Source of the DNA: Flavisphingopyxis soli
GTDB taxonomy: Bacteria > Pseudomonadota > Alphaproteobacteria > Sphingomonadales > Sphingomonadaceae
DNA: 64,000 nucleotides
Direction of reading: 5' to 3'
Assembly: GCF_007995095.1 (NCBI RefSeq)
Contig: NZ_VOPY01000004.1
Location: 94,167 to 158,166, forward strand
Position numbers and translations under genes: made by a program. The notes beneath the pieces were generated by a model, which worked only from the letters and a program-made list of their open reading frames with translations, had not been told where the DNA came from and did not search any database. How positions within the stretch are numbered: position 1 is the first letter of the stretch; each line of letters opens with the position of its first letter. Shown piece after piece: positions 56,705 through 64,000 of this stretch.

Positions 56705-56787
56705 GACGATTCGATACCGGGATCGTCCACAGGACGACCCGGGATCGTACCGCTGGCACCAAGGCCGGCAGACAATCCTCACCGAGA

Positions 56788-56817
56788 GGGAGACGGGTCG
56801 CCCCGCCTCCCTTTTTT
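56788..56817 (+). terminator. Rho-independent terminator of rplU-rpmA
   Basis: GGGAG-A-CGGG and CCCG-C-CTCCC form a stem with one mismatch and a 4-base loop, followed by six T. Confidence 0.85.
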
Positions 56818-56932
56818 CATGCGCGTCGCCGATGCGCGGGGACCCAAGGCAAAACGAGACTCCCTCTCAGCGCTGTCGCGATCCTGTCACCTGGCGGTGG
56901 CACGGGCGCGGCGAGAAGAGGGAGTGAGTGAG

Positions 56933-57514
56933 ATGTTCCACCGGACCGAGCGGCTGTTGCTGCGGCCTGGCTTTGCCGAGGATGCGCCCGAGCTCGCGCG
57001 GGCGATCGGCGAGCAGGCCATCGTCCGCAATCTGGCGACCGCGCCCTGGCCCTATGGCGAAGGCGATGCGCGCGCCTTCCTCGCCATCGAACGGCCCGCC
57101 TTGCTGCCCAGCTTCGTGCTCGCGCTCAGGACGCGCGGCAGCCCACGAATCGTCGGCATGTGCGGGATCGGCGAGGACCCCGAAGGCGGCGTCGAGCTGG
57201 GCTACTGGATCGCGCGGCCCTATTGGGGTCTCGGCTTTGCCACCGAGGCGGCGCGCGCGGTGATCGGGATCGCCCGCGCGACGGGCCTCGCCAATATCCA
57301 CGCCGGGCATTTCACCGACAATCCCGCCTCGGGCCGCGTTCTCGCCAAGGCTGGCTTTCGCGCTACCGGCCGGATCGAACCGCGCTTCAGCCAGGCGCGC
57401 GGCGGCCATGCCGATTGCGTCCTCTATGCACTGGCCGAGGACGAAGGTGCCGGTGGGGATGGCGACGTAGCGATGCCCGATTATCGCGAAAACATTCGCC
57501 TGCTGGCGGCCTGA
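56933..57514 (+). CDS. GNAT family N-acetyltransferase
   Basis: A 193-residue RimJ/RimL-like acetyltransferase. FHRTERLLLRPG, LGYWIARPYWGLGFATEAAR (acetyl-CoA site) and NPASGRVLAKAGF are the family elements. Start at 56933 follows GGAG eight bases upstream. Ends six bases before the convergent GNAT gene. Confidence 0.85.
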   Translation: MFHRTERLLLRPGFAEDAPELARAIGEQAIVRNLATAPWPYGEGDARAFLAIERPALLPSFVLALRTRGSPRIVGMCGIGEDPEGGVELGYWIARPYWGLGFATEAARAVIGIARATGLANIHAGHFTDNPASGRVLAKAGFRATGRIEPRFSQARGGHADCVLYALAEDEGAGGDGDVAMPDYRENIRLLAA

Positions 57515-57520
57515 TCGGTC

Positions 57521-58066
57521 CTAGGATGCGATCGGGACGCCGCCGCGCGGGCGGGCGAATGTCTCGATTTCGCCGTCCTGGTATGTCGCCATGCCGGTTG
57601 AACGATAGCCCAGCTTGCCCGCGACGTTGACCGAGGCGGCATTGCCGGGATCGATGATGCAGCCGGTCTGCGGCGCATCAAGCGTCGCATCGGCCCAGGC
57701 CAGGATCGCGCGCATCGCCTCGGTGCCATAGCCCTTGCCCGCGGCGGTTTCGGCAAGCACCCAGCCGGCCTCGGGATAGGCGTCGATCGCCGCGATATCG
57801 CGCATGGCGTGCATCAGCCCGGCGATCCCGACGCGCGTCCCGCTTTTGCGTTCCTCGATCAGCCAATAGCCATAGCCGAACAGTTCCCACTGACCAAAAT
57901 TGAGCAGGAAGCGCGGCCAGTTCTCGGCCCGGGTGCGCGGCTTGCCGCCAATGTAGCGATTGACCGCCTCGCTTTGCCAGGTCGTGTCGAACCAGTCGAA
58001 ATCGTCGCGGGCATAGCCGCGCAGGCGCAGGCGTTCGGTGGTGAGCTCGGGGGCAAGGTGCGACAT
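57521..58066 (-). CDS. GNAT family N-acetyltransferase
   Basis: A 181-residue acetyltransferase, third of its type within 5 kb. LTTERLRLRGY, EAGWVLAETAAGKGYGTEAM and DPGNAASVNVAGKLGY are recognisable. Convergent with the previous GNAT gene. No clue to substrate. Confidence 0.85.
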   Translation of the reverse strand: MSHLAPELTTERLRLRGYARDDFDWFDTTWQSEAVNRYIGGKPRTRAENWPRFLLNFGQWELFGYGYWLIEERKSGTRVGIAGLMHAMRDIAAIDAYPEAGWVLAETAAGKGYGTEAMRAILAWADATLDAPQTGCIIDPGNAASVNVAGKLGYRSTGMATYQDGEIETFARPRGGVPIAS

Positions 58067-58101
58067 TGCGCGGGTAAACCGCCGCTGTGCCGCAGAGTCA
58101 A

Positions 58102-58986
58102 TCAGGCGTGTGCAGCGACCGGGGCTGCGGCGCCCTCATGCGACATGACTGCGGCCTGATAATCGCTTTCGTACAGGCCGATCAGCGCGCGGTCGTCGTG
58201 CTTCCACGGATGGAAACCGGGCAGGAACCACGCCAGCCACGCGCCCGCGACCTTGCGGAACATGCCGGGCGAGACGAACACATAGCGCAATATCCCGGCC
58301 AACGCGCGAGGACCGGTAATGCCATCCTGCGCGAGCAGATCGAGCATTCCGGTGATCCGCTTGGTGGTGAATTGCTGGGTGACCTTGAGCATGACGATCG
58401 ACTTGACCTTCCAGCGGCGCCAGCGCGTCCAGTCGCGCGTCGCGTGGAGGAAGGTGTCGTAGGCGACGCCCTTGTGCTCGATTTCCTCGGCGGCGTGCCA
58501 GCGCCACAATTGGCGCGATTCGGCATCGGCTCCGGCGAGGTGCTTCGGATTGGCGAGCAGCTGCTGCGCGATGATCGCGGTGAAGTGTTCAAGCGCCATC
58601 GTCACGATCAGGTTGGCGATTGGCGGGCGGTCCCTGGTCAGTTCGAGCGATTCGGCGACCTGCCGTTCGATCCGGGTCACGTCATAGCCGGCATCGATGA
58701 CGCGGCGATTGAACGCGACATGCTCGCGACTGTGCATCACTTCCTGCTTGGTGAAGGCGCGGATTTCCTGGCCGAGCCGATCGGGCGTGCCGTCGCGGAA
58801 TGCCTTGACGCTCTCGACGAAAAACGCCTCGCCCTTGGGAAAGGTTAGCGACAAGGCATTGTAAAAGGCCGTCGCGAAGGGATCGTTGCCATGCCACCAT
58901 CTTTGTTGCACGGTCTCCTGGTCGCGCCCGAAGCGACGGTCGCGTGGCGTGATGATAAGGTCGGCGGGGGTCATGGCTCTGCTCAT
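58102..58986 (-). CDS. Predicted metal-dependent hydrolase (COG3687)
   Basis: A 294-residue helical protein with conserved His/Glu ligands: FTKQEVMHSREHVAFN, ALEHFTAI and RWHAAEEIEHKGVAYD form a ferritin-like di-metal set typical of COG3687, whose function is unknown. ATG at 58984-58986; a second start (MTPADL) is 12 bases on. Divergent from the TetR regulator with 28 bases between, so probably regulated by it. Confidence 0.8.
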   Translation of the reverse strand: MSRAMTPADLIITPRDRRFGRDQETVQQRWWHGNDPFATAFYNALSLTFPKGEAFFVESVKAFRDGTPDRLGQEIRAFTKQEVMHSREHVAFNRRVIDAGYDVTRIERQVAESLELTRDRPPIANLIVTMALEHFTAIIAQQLLANPKHLAGADAESRQLWRWHAAEEIEHKGVAYDTFLHATRDWTRWRRWKVKSIVMLKVTQQFTTKRITGMLDLLAQDGITGPRALAGILRYVFVSPGMFRKVAGAWLAWFLPGFHPWKHDDRALIGLYESDYQAAVMSHEGAAAPVAAHA

Positions 58987-59006
58987 CTTTCGAATGTGGA
59001 GTTAAC

Positions 59007-59020
59007 TGACACCAATGTCA
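59007..59020. promoter_or_regulatory. Inverted repeat, probable TetR operator
   Basis: TGACA-CCAA-TGTCA, a perfect 5-bp inverted repeat in the 28-base divergent spacer. Its right arm includes the regulator's ATG (59015), so binding would block both genes. Confidence 0.5.
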
Positions 59021-59608
59021 ATAGAGCGCAAACGCCTGACCCCTGCCGAAAGCCGCTCTGCTGCGTTGGTTGCGGCGCGCGCGCTTTTGATCGAGACTGG
59101 TCCGCAGGCGGTGACGCTGAAGGCGGTCGCCGGGCGGATCGGCCGGACGCATGCCAACCTCCTTCACCATTTCGGCTCGGCATCGGGGCTGCAGAAGGCG
59201 CTGGCCGACTATATCGGAGAGACGGTCTGCGCGGCGATCGGCGCGGCGGTCCTGCGCACGCGCAGCGGCGAAGGCAGCGCGCGCGATATCGTCGATCTCA
59301 CCTTCGACGCGTTCGACAAGGAAGGCGCCGGGGCGCTGGCTTCGTGGATGCTGGTATCGGGCAACGAGGACGCGCTCGATCCGATCGTCGAGCGGATCCA
59401 TGCGCTGGTCGACGACCTTGCCGAGACCGGCCATGACGACGTCGCGCTCCACGACGACACGCTGTCGCTCGTCCTGACTGCGCTCGGCGACGCGCTGATG
59501 GGGGAGGCGATGGCCGCCTCGCTCGGGCTGCCGCGCACACGCGCACGCGAACTGGCAACCGCCCAGCTCGAAGCGTCGCTGGTTCGCTGGAAGGGAGAGG
59601 CGGCCTAA
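59015..59608 (+). CDS. TetR family regulator
   Basis: A 197-residue repressor. The HTH segment VTLKAVAGRIGRTHANLLHHFGS (27 onward, quoted in parts: VTLKAVAGRIG; ANLLHHFGS) is clear; the C-terminal part is helical and variable. Ligand unknown. Likely controls the divergent COG3687 gene and itself via the palindrome at 59007. Weak ribosome-binding sequence, so a short-leader transcript is possible. Confidence 0.88.
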   Translation: MSIERKRLTPAESRSAALVAARALLIETGPQAVTLKAVAGRIGRTHANLLHHFGSASGLQKALADYIGETVCAAIGAAVLRTRSGEGSARDIVDLTFDAFDKEGAGALASWMLVSGNEDALDPIVERIHALVDDLAETGHDDVALHDDTLSLVLTALGDALMGEAMAASLGLPRTRARELATAQLEASLVRWKGEAA

Positions 59609-59623
59609 CTCTCGCGCAAAAGA

Positions 59624-59649
59624 AAAGGGCGACCTGCAGGCCGCCCTTT
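59624..59649. terminator. Bidirectional terminator between tetR and DUF2383 gene
   Basis: AAAGGGCG and CGCCCTTT flank a 10-base loop between convergent genes, with A-rich and T-rich flanks. Confidence 0.8.
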
Positions 59650-59675
59650 CATTGTCTATTGTTGATCGGTTGCGA

Positions 59676-60131
59676 TCAATGCGCGTCCATCGCGTGCTTG
59701 AGCTGGCTCATCTGGTCGTGGCCGCGCTTTACCGAGGTGTAGCAGTCGGCGATGCACGTCTTGGTATCGGCCGACAGATCGTCGTCCTTCAGCGCGTCAT
59801 CGAATTTCGACTTGATATGGTCTTCGCCGCGCTCGACTTCGGCAACGACCGCGTCGTCGTCACGCTCGCCGGTAACGGCATCGCGCAGCGACAGGAAGAC
59901 GCGATGGGCGCCCGCCAGGATCGTGCCGTCGTCCTCTGGGTTGCCGCCAGCGGCGCGGACCTTGGCCTGCATCGTGCGGACGACTTCTTCGCGTTCGTTG
60001 GCGCGCGCGCGGAAGGTCTCGGCGAGCGTGGCATGGTCGGCCTTGTCGGCGGCTTCGCGATAGCCGTCGACGCTGTCGAGCGTGGTCGCGATCAACGAGT
60101 TGAGCGTGCGCGTGTCATGGTCGGTCATCAT
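59676..60131 (-). CDS. PA2169-type four-helix-bundle protein (DUF2383)
   Basis: A 151-residue helical, acidic protein. TLNSLIATTLDSVDGYREAA and FRARANEREEVVRTM are the DUF2383 signature. Start at MMTDHDTRTL follows AGGAG. Homologues are often stress-induced, role unknown. Confidence 0.82.
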   Translation of the reverse strand: MMTDHDTRTLNSLIATTLDSVDGYREAADKADHATLAETFRARANEREEVVRTMQAKVRAAGGNPEDDGTILAGAHRVFLSLRDAVTGERDDDAVVAEVERGEDHIKSKFDDALKDDDLSADTKTCIADCYTSVKRGHDQMSQLKHAMDAH

Positions 60132-60284
60132 GGTGAATAGCTCCTGTAGTGAATGGCTTAGTATCTCTCCTTTCAACGAGCATGGCGGCAAAAGTTTCCG
60201 CGCAGCCTAGGAAAATCGCCGGGCTTGCCCGCTCATCGTCCGCCAACGCGCGGATCGCTGGTCAAAACCGCCCGCTTGGCCTAA

Positions 60285-61352
<1,068 letters not shown>

Positions 61353-61356
61353 CCTG

Positions 61357-62283
61357 ATGACTGCCGATCCGATGAAAGTGATCGCACTGACCGGCGCAAC
61401 GGGCTTCGTCGGATCGACGCTGCTCGATCGTGCGCTCGCGGCGGGTCATGACGTGCGGGCGCTGACCCGCCGACCGCAGCCGCACCGCGACGGCGTCAGC
61501 TGGATCGCCGGTGCGCTCGACGATCATGCCGCGCTGGCCGCGCTCGTCGATGGCGCCGATGCGGTCGTCCATGTCGCAGGCGCGGTCAATGCGCGCGATC
61601 GCGCCGGTTTCGCCGCCGCCAATATCGCCGGGACCGAAGCGGTCGTTGACGCCGCGCGCACCGCCGGCGTGATGCGCTTCATCCACGTCTCCTCGCTCGC
61701 CGCGCGCGAACCTGCACTGAGCGATTACGGCTGGTCGAAAACCGGCGCCGAGACCGTCGTGATGGGCAGCGGGCTCGACTGGACGATCGTCCGCCCGCCC
61801 GCGATCTATGGCCCGCGCGATACCGAAATGCTCGCGATGTTCACGATGGCGGCGCGCGGGCTCGTGCTGCTGCCCCCCGCGGGACGCATGTCGGTGATCC
61901 ATGCTGCCGACCTCGCCAACCTGCTGCTCGCGCTGGTCGACGGCGGGCGCGATTATGTCGGCCAGGTGTTCGAACCCGATGACGGGCGCCCCAATGGCTG
62001 GTCGCATCGCGGCTTTGCGCGCGCGCTCGGCAAGGGCGTCGGGCGCAGCGTCTCGACGATTTCGATGCCCGGCTGGCTGGTGCGCGTCGCCGCACGCACG
62101 GCGCGCATTGTCCGCCGCGACAAGGCCAAGCTGACCCCCGACCGCGCCGCCTATTTCTGCCATCCCGACTGGACCGCCAGCGCCAGCCGGCGCCCGCCGA
62201 GCGACCTGTGGACCCCGACGGTCGAGACGCAGCGCGGCCTTGCCGATACCGCCAAATGGTACCGCGCCGAGGGCTGGCTTTAG
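61357..62283 (+). CDS. cerR: NAD-dependent epimerase/reductase, probable sphingolipid CerR
   Basis: An extended short-chain dehydrogenase of 308 residues: GATGFVG binds NAD(P) and YGWSK carries the catalytic Tyr/Lys. It is adjacent to acp and spt, as the ceramide or 3-ketosphinganine reductase is in Caulobacter, so the CerR role is likely by context. Start at MTADPMKVIALTG; MKVIALTG 15 bases on is an alternative. Starts four bases after obgE. Confidence 0.75.
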   Translation: MTADPMKVIALTGATGFVGSTLLDRALAAGHDVRALTRRPQPHRDGVSWIAGALDDHAALAALVDGADAVVHVAGAVNARDRAGFAAANIAGTEAVVDAARTAGVMRFIHVSSLAAREPALSDYGWSKTGAETVVMGSGLDWTIVRPPAIYGPRDTEMLAMFTMAARGLVLLPPAGRMSVIHAADLANLLLALVDGGRDYVGQVFEPDDGRPNGWSHRGFARALGKGVGRSVSTISMPGWLVRVAARTARIVRRDKAKLTPDRAAYFCHPDWTASASRRPPSDLWTPTVETQRGLADTAKWYRAEGWL

Positions 62284-62377
62284 CGCCAGGCCTGCCATTC
62301 TCCCGCCGTATTCACTTGCCAAGGCGAACGCGCGTCGGGCAATTAGCCCGCCAAAGCGACCCCATAAGGATGCACCC

Positions 62378-62620
62378 ATGACCGACCGCGCCGCCACGTT
62401 CGAAACCGTCAAGGCCCAGATCGAACCGTTCAATGCCAAGGGCGTCGCGCTGAGCGACGCGACGACGTTTGCCGGCGATCTCGAATGGGACAGCCTGACC
62501 GTGATGGACTTCGTCGCGGCGATCGAGGACGAATTCGACATCATCATCACGATGAACATGCAGGCCGAGATCGAAAGCGTCGGCCAGCTCGTCGATGCGG
62601 TCGAGAAACTGAAGGCCTGA
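62378..62620 (+). CDS. Acyl carrier protein, sphingolipid-specific
   Basis: An 80-residue ACP with the phosphopantetheine Ser in WDSLTVMD (about Ser38). AAGGA precedes the ATG. Its position directly before spt (four bases) matches the dedicated ACP that supplies acyl groups to serine palmitoyltransferase in alphaproteobacteria. Distinct from AcpP in its helix 2 sequence. Confidence 0.85.
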   Translation: MTDRAATFETVKAQIEPFNAKGVALSDATTFAGDLEWDSLTVMDFVAAIEDEFDIIITMNMQAEIESVGQLVDAVEKLKA

Positions 62621-62624
62621 TCCG

Positions 62625-63872
62625 ATGACCGACGCCCCGATGCCCGACAAGCCCGTGGTCCGCGAAGGCGGCACGCCCGACCTGTTCACCAAGTTCGATC
62701 CGCTGATCAAGCAGCGCGAGGATTTGCTCGCGACCGGTCAGCAGGACCCGTTCAGCCTCGTCATGGAAAAGGTCGAATCGCCGACCGTGGCGATCTGCAA
62801 CGGCAATCGGACGATCCTGCTCGGCACCTACAATTACATGGGCATGACCTTCGATCCCGACGTCATCGCGGCGGGCAAGAAGGCGCTCGACGAATTCGGC
62901 GCGGGCACCACCGGCAGCCGCGTGCTCAACGGGACGTACCAGGGTCACAAGGAGTGCGAAGAGGCGCTCAAGGACTTCTACGACATGGACCACGCGATGG
63001 TCTTCTCGACGGGTTACCAGGCCAATCTCGGGATCATCTCGGTGCTCGCCGGCAAGGACGATTACGTCGTCATCGATACCGACAGCCACGCCTCGATCTA
63101 TGACGGCTGTGCGATGGGCAATGCCCAGATCGTCGCCTTCCGCCACAATGATGTCGAGGCGCTCGAAAAGCGGCTCAAGCGCCTCCCCGCCGATGCGGGC
63201 AAGCTTGTCGTCCTCGAAGGCGTTTATTCGATGCTCGGCGACGTGGCCCCGCTCAAGGAGATGGTCCGCGTCTGCAAGGAAGCGGGCGCGATGGTGCTGG
63301 TCGACGAGGCGCATTCGATGGGCTTCATCGGCGAGAACGGCCGCGGCGTCGCCGAGGACCAGGGCGTCATCGACGACGTCGATTTCATCATCGGCACGTT
63401 TTCCAAATCGGTCGGCACGGTCGGCGGCTTTTGCGTTTCGAACCATCCCAAGTTCGAAATCCTGCGCCTCGTCTGCCGCCCTTACGTCTTTACCGCCAGC
63501 CTGCCGCCGAGCGTCGTCGCGACCGCCGAGACAAGCATCCGCAAGCTGATGCACGGATCGAACAAGCGCGCGCATTTGTGGGAAAACTCCAAGCGCCTGC
63601 ACGGCGGGCTCAGGGATCTGGGCTTCACGCTCGGCACCGATACGCCGCAATCGGCGATCATCGCGGTAATCATGCCCGATCTCGAAAAGGGCGCCGCAAT
63701 GTGGCAGGCACTGCTCGAGAACGGCCTTTACGTAAACCTCGCCCGCCCGCCCGCAACGCCCGCTAACATGACGCTGCTGCGCTGCTCGCTGTGCGCCGAG
63801 CACACCGCCGAACAGGTGAGCGAGATTCTCGGCATTTTTGAGAAGAGCGGCAAGGCGGTCGGGATCATCTGA
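62625..63872 (+). CDS. spt: Serine palmitoyltransferase
   Basis: PLP enzyme of the alpha-oxoamine synthase family (415 residues) joining L-serine and an acyl thioester to give 3-ketosphinganine. LGTYNYMGMTFDPDVIAAGK closely recalls the Sphingomonas SPT. Active-site residues are present: His155 in DSHASIYD, Asp227 and His230 in LVDEAHSMG, and the Schiff-base Lys261 in GTFSKSVGTVGG. Ends 128 bases before the window edge; that remnant holds nothing I can identify. Confidence 0.96.
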   Translation: MTDAPMPDKPVVREGGTPDLFTKFDPLIKQREDLLATGQQDPFSLVMEKVESPTVAICNGNRTILLGTYNYMGMTFDPDVIAAGKKALDEFGAGTTGSRVLNGTYQGHKECEEALKDFYDMDHAMVFSTGYQANLGIISVLAGKDDYVVIDTDSHASIYDGCAMGNAQIVAFRHNDVEALEKRLKRLPADAGKLVVLEGVYSMLGDVAPLKEMVRVCKEAGAMVLVDEAHSMGFIGENGRGVAEDQGVIDDVDFIIGTFSKSVGTVGGFCVSNHPKFEILRLVCRPYVFTASLPPSVVATAETSIRKLMHGSNKRAHLWENSKRLHGGLRDLGFTLGTDTPQSAIIAVIMPDLEKGAAMWQALLENGLYVNLARPPATPANMTLLRCSLCAEHTAEQVSEILGIFEKSGKAVGII

Positions 63873-64000
63873 TGGGAGCGGCAGGGCGCTGAACGACCGC
63901 TTTTGGGTGGTTAGCGGACAATACGCTAATCGCGCAGTGGCGGCGCTCTTAAATCGGCGGCCAAGTTCTCAAGCCAATAGTAAAGAAGCGCGCCTTCCAA

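Noticed and set aside
63873..64000. Start of another gene after spt
   Set aside because: 128 bases with no convincing start signal or conserved coding pattern before the window ends.

Overview
The window is a contiguous piece of high-GC chromosome from an alphaproteobacterium, almost certainly a member of the Sphingomonadales. The basis is a serine palmitoyltransferase closely resembling the Sphingomonas enzyme next to its dedicated ACP and reductase, alphaproteobacterial gene orders (ctaA-rplM-rpsI; helicase-S4-fdxA-carD; purE-purK-folA-ribF near ileS-lspA), a long acidic or basic tail on several housekeeping proteins, and small intergenic repeats of kinds I associate with sphingomonads. No rRNA, tRNA, CRISPR array, prophage or conventional insertion sequence was seen.

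Layout. 1-2.1 kb: end of sppA, then a TRIC-type channel and a PepSY membrane protein. 2.2-10.5 kb: a TCA-cycle block on the minus strand, mdh, a small ABM-like gene, sucD, a GIY-YIG nuclease cassette, sucA, sucB, lpd; sucC is not in its usual place between mdh and sucD. 10.7-17.6 kb: M20 peptidase, a membrane protein, a GGDEF-EAL protein, zapE, a thioesterase and sdhB. 17.7-22.4 kb: a tightly overlapping plus-strand surface-polysaccharide operon (TagF-like transferase, GT4, flippase, GT4). 22.4-25.8 kb: an NTP transferase and esterase, divergent from a lipid kinase and a metallophosphoesterase, possibly a lipid head-group pathway. 25.8-32 kb: rpsI, rplM, a lipoprotein, heme A synthase, merC-zur and dxs. 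32-39.4 kb: bamF, lspA, ileS, ribF, folA, purK, purE on the minus strand. 39.6-44.6 kb: a GGDEF protein, an Atm1-type ABC exporter and the bifunctional (p)ppGpp enzyme. 44.7-51 kb: twin DUF2807 envelope proteins, carD, fdxA, an S4 protein and a mitochondrial-type RNA/DNA helicase. 51.2-60 kb: M23 peptidase, hemB, acetyltransferases, gamma carbonic anhydrase, rplU-rpmA, a TetR-controlled hydrolase pair and a DUF2383 protein. 60.3-63.9 kb: obgE followed by the sphingolipid trio cerR-acp-spt.

Most of the window is core metabolism and envelope biogenesis. The accessory signals are small: a 389-bp GIY-YIG nuclease cassette bounded by 31-bp inverted palindromic repeats inside the suc operon (organised like a REP/RAYT unit but with a different nuclease), a 126-bp nonautonomous repeat between ribF and ileS, a third short repeat family, and a sharply bounded AT-richer patch in the editing domain of ileS. 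Putative Zur and Fur boxes suggest metal control of merC-zur and of the mdh/suc block. GC figures and motif matches were counted by eye; family names come from recognisable motifs, not from a search.
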